Of a DNA stretch of 64,000 nucleotides, positions 54,905 through 63,933 are shown one piece after another. The first letter of the stretch is position 1, and each line of letters opens with the position of its first letter. The stretch spans positions 177,553 through 241,552 of the forward strand of contig NZ_JAHMHW010000007.1 in NCBI RefSeq assembly GCF_020169515.1, read 5' to 3'. The notes beneath the pieces were generated by a model, which made no database searches, was not told the origin of the DNA, and saw nothing but the letters and a program-made list of their open reading frames with translations. Position numbers and translations under genes: made by a program. Source of the DNA: Paenibacillus vietnamensis (GTDB lineage Bacteria; Bacillota; Bacilli; Paenibacillales; Paenibacillaceae).

Positions 54905-56696
54905 CCTCGCGCGCCTCCTCGCTTCGTTCCTTTATAAGCGGAATATTGATCCGGACCGTCGTCCCCTCTTCCTGCTCGCTCCAAAACTCCAGGCCGTACG
55001 GCTCGCCGTAGTAAAGCCGAATCCGGTCATGCACATTTCGGACCGCAACGCCAGAGCCGCCGCCGGACGAGCTCGGCTTGTCCACCCCGTCCTCCGGAGC
55101 TCCCAGCAAGCGCTCGACCTGCCGCTGCGGCATGCCTACGCCGTTGTCGGCAACCTCCAGCACAAGGCGTCCCTCCCGCTCCCGGGCGCTGACCCGGATA
55201 TGGCCTTCGTCCACGAGGTATTCGATGCCGTGGACGATCGCATTTTCGATCAGAGGCTGCAGCACCAGCTTCAGCGTGTAGCAGGACAGCACCGCTTCGT
55301 CAGCCTCGATGGCGAAGTTGAATTTCCGCTTGAAGCGCATTTGCTGAATCGTCAGGTAATGCCTTGCATGCTCAAGCTCCTCGCCTACCGTGATCGTTGT
55401 TTTCCCTTTGCTGAGACTGATGCGGAACAGCTTCGACAAGGAGGTGATCATCGTGATGACCTCTTCGTTTTTGCTCATGCCGACCATCCGGACGACCGAA
55501 TTGAGCGTATTGTACAAAAAATGCGGATTGATTTGCGCCTGCAGCGCCTCCAGCTCATACTTGCGCTTCGATTCCTGCTCGAGCACAATCTGCTTCATCA
55601 GCTGCCGGATTTTATCGAGCATGAGGTTGAAGCGGCTGGACAGCTGAACCACCTCGAGCGGCCCGCTCAGCGGAAGCTCCACGTTAAAATCGCCGCGCTC
55701 GACCGCTTTCATCGTTCTGCCCATCCGCCGGATCGGGCGCGTCAGCATGGCGGAAAGCAGCATGGAGACCACTAACGCAAAAGCGAGCACAAGCGCGACG
55801 ACCTGAACCATATAACGGTTCACCTCTTCGCGCGTCGTCATGATTTCGTCCAAATAGGAAACGCCGACCACCTTCCAGCCGATATTGACGACGGATTGCA
55901 CCGTATTCAGGCGCTTCACGCCCTCAGCCTCGTCGATATAGCTGTCCGAGGACGTCAAAGCCTTCTCGACGCTTTCGTTGCGCAGCCCCATATAGATCAG
56001 CTGCTGCTGCGGATGGTATACGATATTGCCCGCTCCTTCGTCGATGATATAGACATATCCCCGTTTGCCGAGGCTGATCCGGCTGCTGAGCTCGTCGATT
56101 TTTTTGAAATTGATATCCACCAGCAGCACGACATGTGTCGGTACCCCGTTATGCTCCACGGTAATTCCTTTACTCATGGAAACGACCCATTTATAGGTAT
56201 CGTCGTACAGATTCTGAACATGCGGCAGCGAGAAGCTCAGATGGTCAGGCACGCGCATCGCCGAGTGAAACCAGCTTTGGGCGGATACGCGGGCGCTCTC
56301 CCTTACCTGCGCCTGCGGGTGGTTGCGCAGCAGCTCGCCGCGGTCGTCAAACAGCGCGATCGACACGATGTCGTCCCGGCTTCTCATGATCGTATCCAGC
56401 TGCTTCGTCACCAGCGGGTCGTCCCACTGGCCGCCCACCAGCATATTTTCCTCGATCGCGCGGTACAATTGGGCCATGCCGTCCACGTAATCCTCCAGAT
56501 TAAAGCTCACCTGATCCACAATCTGCTGCGTGCTGAGAAACACGTTCCGCTCCGCCGTACGCGAAAATTTATCGTACAAAAGCACCGCCACAATAACCAC
56601 AATGACAAGAATAAAGACCGAAAACGACCACATGATAATCGATTGGATGCTGCCCGCCTGCAGCTTCTTCATTTGACGCCGGATCGCGGAGATCAT
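54894..56696 (-). CDS. YesM-type sensor histidine kinase
   Basis: A 600-residue membrane kinase. Two transmembrane segments (about 19-41 and 297-320) enclose a Cache-type extracellular sensor; a HAMP domain (TRPIRRMGRTMKAVERGDF) is followed by the His_kinase box QAQINPHFLYNTLNSV and an ATPase with LVLQPLIENAIVHGI and DNGVGMP. It overlaps the response regulator by 4 bp (ATGA at 56693-56696) and the binding lipoprotein by 11 bp, so the three form one translational unit sensing an extracytoplasmic sugar. Confidence 0.93.
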   Translation of the reverse strand: MISAIRRQMKKLQAGSIQSIIMWSFSVFILVIVVIVAVLLYDKFSRTAERNVFLSTQQIVDQVSFNLEDYVDGMAQLYRAIEENMLVGGQWDDPLVTKQLDTIMRSRDDIVSIALFDDRGELLRNHPQAQVRESARVSAQSWFHSAMRVPDHLSFSLPHVQNLYDDTYKWVVSMSKGITVEHNGVPTHVVLLVDINFKKIDELSSRISLGKRGYVYIIDEGAGNIVYHPQQQLIYMGLRNESVEKALTSSDSYIDEAEGVKRLNTVQSVVNIGWKVVGVSYLDEIMTTREEVNRYMVQVVALVLAFALVVSMLLSAMLTRPIRRMGRTMKAVERGDFNVELPLSGPLEVVQLSSRFNLMLDKIRQLMKQIVLEQESKRKYELEALQAQINPHFLYNTLNSVVRMVGMSKNEEVITMITSLSKLFRISLSKGKTTITVGEELEHARHYLTIQQMRFKRKFNFAIEADEAVLSCYTLKLVLQPLIENAIVHGIEYLVDEGHIRVSAREREGRLVLEVADNGVGMPQRQVERLLGAPEDGVDKPSSSGGGSGVAVRNVHDRIRLYYGEPYGLEFWSEQEEGTTVRINIPLIKERSEEAREDEE

Positions 56697-58351
56697 GCGC
56701 CGCCCTCCCCCTCGCCGACTGCATCTGCGCGGCTGCGGTATTCCTTCGGCGATATGCCGACCTGCTTTTTGAAGCAGAAGCTGAAATAATTCGGATCGGC
56801 AAAGCCGACCCGCTCCGCGATTTCAAACGCCTTCAGCCCGGTCGCGCGCAGCAGCTCCTTGGCGGCTTCCATGCGGATGTGCATCAGGTACTGCACGAAC
56901 GTCAGTTTGACTTCTTTTTTGAAGACGCCGCTAAAATATCCCGTGCTGATATGCAAATGAGAGCAAAGCCTTTGAATCGAGATGTCCGGATCGGCGTAAT
57001 GTTCCTTCGTATACTGGATCGCCTTCTCGACGATGTCCTTGTACGAATGCTGCCGCCTGCTGGAAATGTGCTTCATGATGCGCAGGCACAGCTCCTGGAA
57101 CCAGCGCTGCGCTTCCTGCAGTCCGGAAAACTTGAAAATTTCCGCATGCAGCTGAAAGCCCGCCCCGAACAGCTCGTCCAGATCGGCATCGGCATCCTGC
57201 GCGGTGCGCAGAACGGCGGTGACAACCTCCAGCAAATACACCTGGATGTCGCTGTAAGCGTAAGCCGGGTCCTGAAGCTCTGCGAAGACGGATGCCACCG
57301 CGTCCGCCAGCTCCTCGTTCGTGCCGACCTTCAGGCTGCGGGTTAACGCCTGCTCCTTCAATTCATCGAAGCGCAGCTTTTTGTTCGTCGGATTTTCGAC
57401 GTCATGGATAAAAATCACCCTGCCCGCACCAAGCACAAGCCGGTAATCGAGCGCCAGCAGCGCACCGCCGAACGAATCCTTCAAATCCGCGAGGTCGGTG
57501 ACCGTTGAGCCGACGCCGATCGTGATTGGAAGCTTCAAATAGTGAACGATGCTCTTCAGCACGCTTTCCAGCGTCTCCTGCATTCTGCGCAGCCATGCCG
57601 GCTCGTCGCCCCCGGCATCGATCGCCAGCAAGGCAATGCTGTCCTGATGTATGAATACGCTTCCAAGGCCGGCCTGCTCCCAAATTTCCTTCGCGATGTT
57701 CAGCATGGCGTGCAGCATCAGATCGAGGTCGCCGGAATGCCGCAGCGAATGCTCCGTGCCCTTCCCTTCTCCCTCGTCGGCCGGATGCAGCGCAATGACA
57801 GCAGCCATATAGCGCGCCCCGTTCAATTGCAGCCCGTAATTGACCGTCTTCTCTTCGATCTTCGTACGGGGCAGCTTGCGCGTCAGAAGAGAAGCGAGAA
57901 ACGATTCGCGCAGCAGGGGAAGGCTCGTGCGGTAATGCTCCTTCAGCTGCCGGACATCCTCCCGCTCCGCGACCTCCGCTTCGATTCTCGCCCTGATTTT
58001 GAGCAGCAGCTCCGTAAAGCTACAGTCGGAAAACGGCTTCAGCAAATACTCGTCTACGCTGAGCCTGATCGCCTGCCTGGCATAATCGAATTCGTCGTAG
58101 CCGGTCAGGATGACGATTTTGACAAGCGGCTGATGCTGCCTCAGCCATTCGGCCAGCTGCAGTCCGTCCTTGAACGGCATGCTGATGTCGGTGATGACGA
58201 CGTCCGGCTCCAGCCGCTCCGCCAGCTCGATCGCTTCCTTCCCGTTTTCCGCGGTGCCCGCGACCGTGAAGCCGCTCCCTTCCCAGTCGATTTCACGCAC
58301 CAGCCCCTCCCGCACATCCGCTTCATCGTCGACAAGCAGTACTTTATACAA
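56693..58351 (-). CDS. YesN-type response regulator with AraC DNA-binding domain
   Basis: A 552-residue regulator. The receiver domain (about 1-120) shows VLLVDDEADVREGL, the phospho-accepting Asp in VVITDISMP and the switch lysine in EYLLKPF. A middle domain of unknown function (about 150-400) precedes the AraC-type double helix-turn-helix (about 450-545: RLCSHLHISTGYFSGVFKK and AERVGFADPNYFSFCFKKQVGISP). The TTG at 58351 is preferred because AGGGGG lies 8 nt upstream and the product then starts directly with the receiver; an ATG at 58375 is the alternative. It probably activates mglBAC. Confidence 0.9.
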   Translation of the reverse strand: MYKVLLVDDEADVREGLVREIDWEGSGFTVAGTAENGKEAIELAERLEPDVVITDISMPFKDGLQLAEWLRQHQPLVKIVILTGYDEFDYARQAIRLSVDEYLLKPFSDCSFTELLLKIRARIEAEVAEREDVRQLKEHYRTSLPLLRESFLASLLTRKLPRTKIEEKTVNYGLQLNGARYMAAVIALHPADEGEGKGTEHSLRHSGDLDLMLHAMLNIAKEIWEQAGLGSVFIHQDSIALLAIDAGGDEPAWLRRMQETLESVLKSIVHYLKLPITIGVGSTVTDLADLKDSFGGALLALDYRLVLGAGRVIFIHDVENPTNKKLRFDELKEQALTRSLKVGTNEELADAVASVFAELQDPAYAYSDIQVYLLEVVTAVLRTAQDADADLDELFGAGFQLHAEIFKFSGLQEAQRWFQELCLRIMKHISSRRQHSYKDIVEKAIQYTKEHYADPDISIQRLCSHLHISTGYFSGVFKKEVKLTFVQYLMHIRMEAAKELLRATGLKAFEIAERVGFADPNYFSFCFKKQVGISPKEYRSRADAVGEGEGGA

Positions 58352-58493
58352 CGGAATTCCCCCTGTTTTGCCCATGTTTGTCTTTCACATACGAATAAGC
58401 GGATAATGGTATATTATTTGCCATGCAACTGCGGCTATCCGCTCCGGTCATATTATAGATGTAAAAATTAATAAATTCTTCTATTTTTAAAAT

Positions 58494-58531
58494 AAAAAAA
58501 AATCCGCCATCCTGCCCGGATGGGGATTTTT
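58494..58531 (-). terminator. Terminator downstream of the thioredoxin gene
   Basis: AAAAATCC and CCATCC pair with GGATGG and GATTTTT; on the minus strand the hairpin is followed by nine T residues. It is about 200 bp after the thioredoxin stop codon. Confidence 0.7.
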
Positions 58532-58599
58532 ATGGAACGGCACCCTTTTCGAAAATAAATGCCTTTTATGTCCTTATTTCTTTTGTAAGCACGCTCATT

Positions 58600-58742
58600 T
58601 TATAATAACTGGATCCATTGTATCTAATTCGACCGAAATGCCTCAGAATAGCGATTTACCATGATTTATATACATTCAATACAGTTATTTTCTGCAAAAC
58701 GGGTAATACATCAAAATTAGATACACGAAATACAGTTATTCC
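58600..58742. repeat. Family B repeats reaching into the thioredoxin stop codon
   Basis: Units at 58603-58630 (AATAACTGGATCCATTGTATC), inverted at 58666-58693 and 58715-58742. The last unit provides the TAA stop codon of the thioredoxin gene (58738-58736). No gene lies between 58532 and 58735. Confidence 0.65.
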
Positions 58743-59068
58743 GCACCTGCCAGTCCTTCGTATTTCAGAAACGTATAAATATGCTCGACGGAACGCATCG
58801 CATATTCAAAGCGCTCAGGCTCTCCGTCCTTTAAAATTACCAGACAGGGAACGCTGGCAATTTTCCAGGCGCTGCGCAGCTTGATCGCATGGTTAATATT
58901 TATTTTGTACAAAGTGACCGGAACCTGCATCGCCTGCACGACCTCCAGCATCCGTTCGGCCACCTTGCAGGTGCCGCAAAAAGGCGAAGAAAAAAACAGC
59001 GCGTCCCGCCCCTTGCCGATGCGGTCCAAGCGAAGCCATGCATCCTCCTCGATTTCCCGAATAGTCAT
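58736..59068 (-). CDS. Thioredoxin-family protein with CGTC active site
   Basis: A 110-residue thioredoxin-fold protein. The redox site reads FCGTCKVAERML, so the Pro of the classical CGPC is Thr, and the cis-Pro loop is ASVPCLVI with an extra Cys after the proline. The fold otherwise matches small YusE/YtpP-type thioredoxins. A CGTC site usually gives a more oxidising potential than CGPC. The stop codon lies inside a family B repeat. The partner is unknown; the nearby msrA product is one candidate. Confidence 0.85.
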   Translation of the reverse strand: MTIREIEEDAWLRLDRIGKGRDALFFSSPFCGTCKVAERMLEVVQAMQVPVTLYKININHAIKLRSAWKIASVPCLVILKDGEPERFEYAMRSVEHIYTFLKYEGLAGAE

Positions 59069-59168
59069 GAGCAGCGGATCGTTCCTTTCCTCCGAATAGT
59101 AGGGTCCAGACCCTCTTTACGACTATCATAACATGAATGCGGCAGGGAGGCTCGCTTGACCGGACATT

Positions 59169-59531
59169 TTACCCTTTCAACACATACATATTTCCTTCTT
59201 CGTCATAAAACTGCGCATACTTGCCCCACTGCATCTGCTGAGGCGCGCCTTCGAATTTCACGCCGCTGCCCGACATGCGCTCGTAAGCGGCGTCAATATC
59301 GTCGCACTCGAATACGATCGACGGCTTCATCGCCTCCCAGCCCTTCATCATGGAGCGCGGGTACAGAACGAGCGCGGTGGCCGCGCCCTTCGGCGCCACC
59401 TCCAGCCACGAGCCGCCCGGTCCCATCGGCGTTTCGCGGATCAGGTCGAAGCCGACCTTTTCCACCCAGAACGTTTTGGCTTTCTGCTGGTCCTCCACAT
59501 ATATAGCTGTCGTTGCGATTTTTGTGATCAT
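59169..59531 (-). CDS. VOC family (glyoxalase-like) protein
   Basis: A 120-residue protein of the vicinal oxygen chelate superfamily, built from two beta-alpha-beta-beta-beta units. The opening ITKIATTAIYVEDQQKAKTFW and the closing GKYAQFYDEEGNMYVLKG are characteristic. Such proteins include glyoxalases, dioxygenases and antibiotic-resistance binders; the metal ligands cannot be assigned with certainty, so the function is open. Single gene. Confidence 0.88.
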   Translation of the reverse strand: MITKIATTAIYVEDQQKAKTFWVEKVGFDLIRETPMGPGGSWLEVAPKGAATALVLYPRSMMKGWEAMKPSIVFECDDIDAAYERMSGSGVKFEGAPQQMQWGKYAQFYDEEGNMYVLKG

Positions 59532-59692
59532 GCTTACGCTCCTCCTTCATTCCATTGAGTCAATTTACAGAAGTCCCGAGCCGCACCGATCTCCTCCGTC
59601 TCCGCCAGCTTGCGTTCCAGCTCGGTTCTTCCTAGTTCATGGGGGAGCCATCTTTGCTTGCGGATAGGATAAGATCGCATCGATCAGGGAAA

Positions 59693-59730
59693 TGGAACAA
59701 ACCCGACCGCGCGCGGTCAGGTTTGTTCCA
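59693..59730. terminator. Long palindrome downstream of the aldo/keto reductase gene
   Basis: A 38-bp near-perfect palindrome (TGGAACAAACC ... GGTTTGTTCCA, with a GCGCGC centre). There is no T-run. It lies 88 bp after the reductase stop codon and may serve as a factor-independent stop or an RNA-stabilising hairpin. The rest of 59532-59817 shows no gene. Confidence 0.5.
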
Positions 59731-59817
59731 TAAGAATACTTGCATACGTCTATTAATTCGTTTTCTGCGGATACGTCTCTTCGGTGAGCTAACCCGCCTA
59801 CAGCATACTTGCCCTTG

Positions 59818-60777
59818 CTATGCGCGGACTTCCTGCGGGTGGGCCTCCTCGATAAGCTCGGCCGCTCTCGCGTTCGACTCCACCTGCGCCGGATCCTTGC
59901 AGCCCGGAATTACAGCCGTAACTGCCGGATGCTTCAGGCACCATGCGAGTGCCCAACTCGCCATGTCCGTGCCCTGCGGCACCTCCTCGCGCTGAATCCG
60001 CTCGACCTCCTGCAGCTTAAGCCGCGTGCCTTCCGCATCGTGGCGGTGGCGCACGTCGGTGCTGCCGAACACTGCCCCCGGCTTATATTTGCCGCTCAAG
60101 TACCCGCTGGCGAGCGGTACGCGCGCAAGCACGCCCAAATCCTGCTCGATGCAGGACGGGAATACTCTCTCTTCCGGCTTGCGGTCGAGCCTGTTATATA
60201 CCACTTGAATCACGCGGGAATTGACCTTCGAGGACGCCTCCGTCTGATGCAAGTTATCGTTGCTGCCGATCGAGGTTCCGAGGAAACGGATTTTCCCCGC
60301 CTCTACCTGCTTGTCCAGCACCGTCCACAGCTCGTCGTTATCGAACGCCTGGTCGGGACCGGAATGGAATTGGTACAAGTCGATATAGTCCGTTTTCAAA
60401 GCTTTAAGCGAAGCATCGAGCTGTGCGATTACGCCTTGCGCATCGTATACGTCCGTGCGTGTAAAACGCTCGTGAAAATGATGTCCGAATTTGGTCGCGA
60501 TGATCCAATCCCCGCGGTTGCGGCGGCTTATGTAGTCGCCGATGAGCGATTCCGAAAGATGGTCGCCATAACATTCGGCCGTATCAATAAGGTTAATGCC
60601 AAGCTCATGCCCCTTATCGAGGATAGCGTCCGCTTCCTCCTGGGTATACTCCCGGCCCCATTCCCCGCCGAACTGCCAGGTTCCGATACCGATAACCGAT
60701 ACGTTCAATTCCGTGCTTCCCAGTCTTCTGTACTTCAAAATCGACACCTCTTCCCATTCGGTTTTGCCCTGCAGCAT
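59818..60777 (-). CDS. Aldo/keto reductase
   Basis: A 319-residue NADPH-dependent oxidoreductase with the (beta/alpha)8 fold. The catalytic tetrad is visible as Asp in NLIDTAECYG, the Tyr of the same segment, Lys in IIATKFGHHF and His in YQFHSGPDQ. The C-terminal cofactor region includes ALAWCLKHPAVTAVIPGC. It resembles YghZ/PdxI-type reductases. The ATG at 60777 has AAAGGAG 8 nt upstream; a TTG at 60738 behind AGAGG would match the usual family start (KYRRLG). Confidence 0.9.
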   Translation of the reverse strand: MLQGKTEWEEVSILKYRRLGSTELNVSVIGIGTWQFGGEWGREYTQEEADAILDKGHELGINLIDTAECYGDHLSESLIGDYISRRNRGDWIIATKFGHHFHERFTRTDVYDAQGVIAQLDASLKALKTDYIDLYQFHSGPDQAFDNDELWTVLDKQVEAGKIRFLGTSIGSNDNLHQTEASSKVNSRVIQVVYNRLDRKPEERVFPSCIEQDLGVLARVPLASGYLSGKYKPGAVFGSTDVRHRHDAEGTRLKLQEVERIQREEVPQGTDMASWALAWCLKHPAVTAVIPGCKDPAQVESNARAAELIEEAHPQEVRA

Positions 60778-60848
60778 CCATTATACTCCTTTTGTGCCCT
60801 CAGAAAAAAGCGCCCCGCGCGCAGACTGCCCCTCCGCACGCACGGCGC

Positions 60849-61481
60849 TTACCATTTGATTTGCCTGACGGCCTCGATGATCCGCTCCTTTTCGCCCCAG
60901 TCTGCCGGCCAATCCCGGATATCGCGCAAAATGCGCTCCAGGCTCGTGCAGCCTTTCGCGAGTCCGTTCAAACGGGCCGCCGCAGCCGAGTCATGCAGCT
61001 GGTCCGGCTGCGGGTATAAGGCGGCAAGCTTCTCCATCGCGTCCGGGAATCGTTTGAGGTAATATTTCTGATGCCTGTCCTCGGCAGGATAAAAGACAGA
61101 CAACGGCGCCAGCTCTGTCGCGGGCTCTCCTTTGCCGCGAGCGGCTCGCTCCCGGATCACCTCGCGTGCCGTGTCAAGCTGCTCATCGTCGCTGTACAGC
61201 ACCAAGGACTGATACTGCCGCCCTTTGTAGCCGTTAATATTAACCGGATTGTGGTTGTCCCAGAAGACGTGAAGCAGCCGCTGCAGGCTGATGAGCTCCG
61301 GATCAAAGGTAACCTGGACCGTTTCCGTATGATCGCCCATCGAGCGGTACACCGGATCCGGCGTCGTCCCGCCGGCGTAACCCGTCTGTGTCCGGAGCAC
61401 TCCCGGCAAATGGCCGAACAGAGCTTCCGGACTCCAGAAGCAGCCCATGCCTAACGTGACGGTTTGATGCGGTTTTTGCAT
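60849..61481 (-). CDS. msrA: Peptide methionine sulfoxide reductase A
   Basis: A 210-residue enzyme that reduces the S-form of methionine sulfoxide in oxidised proteins. The catalytic cysteine is in LGMGCFWSPEALF, with the conserved YAGG, HTETVQVTFDP and WDNHNPVNINGYKGRQYQS. The ATG at 61481 is preceded by GGGGGGTG. The C-terminal extension (about residues 155-210) is longer than in minimal MsrA and contains one Cys (KGCTSLERIL) that could act as resolving residue. Confidence 0.93.
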   Translation of the reverse strand: MQKPHQTVTLGMGCFWSPEALFGHLPGVLRTQTGYAGGTTPDPVYRSMGDHTETVQVTFDPELISLQRLLHVFWDNHNPVNINGYKGRQYQSLVLYSDDEQLDTAREVIRERAARGKGEPATELAPLSVFYPAEDRHQKYYLKRFPDAMEKLAALYPQPDQLHDSAAAARLNGLAKGCTSLERILRDIRDWPADWGEKERIIEAVRQIKW

Positions 61482-61505
61482 GCATTCACCCCCCTTTTTT
61501 ATAAA

Positions 61506-61540
61506 CAAAAAAATCCACAACCGAATCGGTTGTGAATTTT
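61506..61540 (-). terminator. Terminator of the cold-shock gene
   Basis: CACAACCGA and TCGGTTGTG (61516-61534) form a hairpin; on the minus strand it is followed by GATTTTTTTG. It lies 40 bp after the cold-shock stop codon. Confidence 0.85.
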
Positions 61541-61579
61541 TATTTATGCTTCCCGGAGTTTAATCAGGGTTGCCGGATC

Positions 61580-61780
61580 TTAAAGCTTTACGACGTTTTC
61601 GGCTTGTTTTCCGCGGTTGCCTTGAACGACGTTAAACTCTACGCGTTGACCTTCGTCAAGCGATTTGAAGCCGTCGCCAGTGATTGCGCTGAAATGTACG
61701 AATACATCGTCGCCGCCTTCCACCTCGATAAAACCAAAGCCCTTTTCTGCGTTAAACCATTTTACTGTACCTTGTTGCAT
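61580..61780 (-). CDS. Cold-shock protein (CspA family)
   Basis: A 66-residue single-stranded nucleic-acid chaperone with the five-stranded OB fold. RNP1 is KGFGFIEVE and RNP2 is DVFVHFSAI; the length and sequence ([23 protein letters not shown]) fit Bacillus CspB/C/D-type proteins. The RBS AGGAGG lies 9 nt upstream. About 130 bp of AT-rich leader precede it and may mediate cold induction. A clear terminator follows. Confidence 0.94.
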   Translation of the reverse strand: MQQGTVKWFNAEKGFGFIEVEGGDDVFVHFSAITGDGFKSLDEGQRVEFNVVQGNRGKQAENVVKL

Positions 61781-61966
61781 TAGATTTCCTCCTAAAGATA
61801 AATTTTACATAGACGATTTATAAAAAAGCCACATACCGAAAAAGGCAGCATCGCAACCCTTTCTAATATGTGACTCCTCAATGTCTCATATACGATTGGC
61901 TAACTATAACACACAATTATAGAATTAGCAAAAAAACAAATTGGAAATTCGATGTTGAGCATCCCT

Positions 61967-62194
61967 TTATCCGTTTCTTGCTATTTCATCTATTTCGCTC
62001 TTTAGCAGCAGGTATCTGTGAACGCTTCTCGCTATGGGAACTTTGGTTAAATTATGTTTATCCACATACAGCTTCATGTTATCTTTGGAGAGGCCTAGCG
62101 ATTTTCCCGCCTCAGTCAGGGTTAATACAACTTCGTTGCTTGTTGCGTTAAACGTCTTCTTCACTTTCAGGTTCCAGTCTTCAAAAGCTTGCAT
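61967..62194 (-). CDS. Small protein with helix-turn-helix-like segment
   Basis: A 75-residue basic protein. The central part LTLTEAGKSLGLSKDNMKLYVDKHNLTK resembles an excisionase/MerR-like helix-turn-helix, with flanking strands (TSNEVVL and RYLLLKSEIDEI). GAGAGG lies 8 nt before the ATG, which supports expression. No family name can be assigned with confidence. Upstream neighbour is a SRPBCC gene; 62195-62411 shows no gene. Confidence 0.6.
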   Translation of the reverse strand: MQAFEDWNLKVKKTFNATSNEVVLTLTEAGKSLGLSKDNMKLYVDKHNLTKVPIARSVHRYLLLKSEIDEIARNG

Positions 62195-62411
62195 CCGGGC
62201 ATCCTCTCTTATTCCTAATCGATCGGAATACCTTTCATTATAGCATAGCCGATCCGGAACATACGTAAAACAAACGAAACAAAAAAAGGCGTCAACGCAT
62301 CTTGCGGCACTTCACCGTGCGCTCATCAACTCGGCGGCCATCATCCGCGAGGAAGACCATCATGAGCCGTACAGAACAGTATTGAGGGAATGTATTGCCG
62401 TTTTCGGCAAT

Positions 62412-62861
62412 TTATGAGTCCGGTTTGCCGCTCTCAAGTATTCCCTTTACTTTCCTCAGATCCTTGTTATTTGCGCGTTTCATCATGTATGGCATAAGCC
62501 CTGCAAACACCTTGGCAAACCCGCTCGGATTCCCTTTGTTTCGAAGAGTCATTTTCGTTGCATTTTCCCCCGCGTCGTCCCACGTGTATACTGTCTCCAT
62601 TGGAAAAGGGCCATCAGCCGTACTCATTGCAAGTTTTTGTCCCAATACGTATTCCGTGATTTCATATACATAGGCAAGCTCCCGTCCGAGAAACTTTGCT
62701 TTGAACGCGATACGGGACCCGACAGCCAGCGGTTTTCCGGTAAGCCATTCGGCAGATTGAATATTCGCGTACCATTCCGGAGCGTTATCCGGATCGGCTG
62801 TGTATTTCGAAACCTGGCTGCGGGGACGGTTGATGACGATTTCAGTTATGACATCCACCAT
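62412..62861 (-). CDS. SRPBCC family protein
   Basis: A 149-residue START-like protein of the polyketide cyclase/Coq10 type. The opening [28 protein letters not shown] and the strand [22 protein letters not shown] are typical of lipid- or small-hydrophobe-binding members. There are no catalytic residues that would define a reaction. It is a different subfamily from the AHSA1-like protein at 17022-17471. Confidence 0.85.
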   Translation of the reverse strand: MVDVITEIVINRPRSQVSKYTADPDNAPEWYANIQSAEWLTGKPLAVGSRIAFKAKFLGRELAYVYEITEYVLGQKLAMSTADGPFPMETVYTWDDAGENATKMTLRNKGNPSGFAKVFAGLMPYMMKRANNKDLRKVKGILESGKPDS

Positions 62862-62935
62862 TTGGGTTGATCCACCTCTTTTATGATTACCTTTCGGTTG
62901 TAATTAGGTTTGAGCTTGCGTTCTTCCACTAACGA

Positions 62936-63787
62936 TTAGACGTCCGCTTCCTGATTCCTTAACGATTTCTCAATGCTTTTGATGAACCCGATCGATTTCT
63001 GCGTGTATTCGTCGAAAAACTCCGGCGCGCCGCCCCGTCTCAACACGCCGAACGGATCGGCTGCAGCCGGCAAAATTTCAAATGTGACATAACCTTTGTA
63101 ATCAATATCGAGCAGGGCCTGCATGACCGGAACAAAATCGGTATGCCCAAATCCCGGCGCGGCGCGGTTACTGTCGGCCAGGTGGATATGCATCAGGGCG
63201 CTGCCGCCTTGCCGGATCGCTTCCGCAACGTTCGCCTCATCAATGTTCATGTGAAACGTATCCCCCATTATGCCCACATTTGCCAGATCTACTTCTTTCA
63301 TCATGGCGGCGGCCTGATCCAGACGGTTCAGCATATAGGTCTCATAACGGTTCCAGGCTTCGATACAAAGATTGACTCCGAGCTTAGCCGCATACTCGCC
63401 TCCTTCGCGGATGCCTTCAACCGCCCACTTCCATTCGTCCTCCCGGCTGCCCAGCTCTTTGATTCGCATATTCGCAGCCGGTGCAACGATCATCGTCGGA
63501 GCGCCCACTTCGGCCGACATACGGGCGATCCGCTTGACGTATTCGACGGCACGCGTTCTCATGCCTGGATCAGGATGACCCAAGTCGCGTTCCGAGTTAT
63601 AAATCGAGCAAATCGAGGAAACCTTCAGCCCGCTCTCCGCCGTCAGCTTCCTTACCTGCTTAAAATCGTAATAATCCGGCTCTCCGACCAGCTCAATCGC
63701 ATCATAGCCGAATTTGGACAAACGGTTTACGCTGGACGCAAAATCCTCTCCATGATAAACCAGCGTATCAAAGCTATACTTAAACAT
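62936..63787 (-). CDS. Sugar phosphate isomerase/epimerase (AP endonuclease 2 fold)
   Basis: A 283-residue TIM-barrel protein of the xylose-isomerase-like family (IolE/IolI, tagatose epimerase type). Metal ligands typical of the family are suggested by Glu in AWNRYETYM context (NLCIEAWNRYE), Asp/His in GIMGDTFHMNIDE, His in LMHIHLADSN and Glu in GYVTFEILP. The ATG at 63787 follows GGAGG; the frame to 63859 is not needed. It probably acts in sugar or inositol catabolism; no pathway partner is in view. Confidence 0.88.
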   Translation of the reverse strand: MFKYSFDTLVYHGEDFASSVNRLSKFGYDAIELVGEPDYYDFKQVRKLTAESGLKVSSICSIYNSERDLGHPDPGMRTRAVEYVKRIARMSAEVGAPTMIVAPAANMRIKELGSREDEWKWAVEGIREGGEYAAKLGVNLCIEAWNRYETYMLNRLDQAAAMMKEVDLANVGIMGDTFHMNIDEANVAEAIRQGGSALMHIHLADSNRAAPGFGHTDFVPVMQALLDIDYKGYVTFEILPAAADPFGVLRRGGAPEFFDEYTQKSIGFIKSIEKSLRNQEADV

Positions 63788-63933
63788 CGGTGTTCCTCCT
63801 CGTATCCTGCTTGTCCATGCTAGTATCAATAAACCATGTTTAACGAAAAAAATCCACAACCTTCCTATTTTCGAAAGTAGTGAGATGTTATCAAGTGTTA
63901 CCTAATAACACCGTCGTATCATGCTACGCTGGA

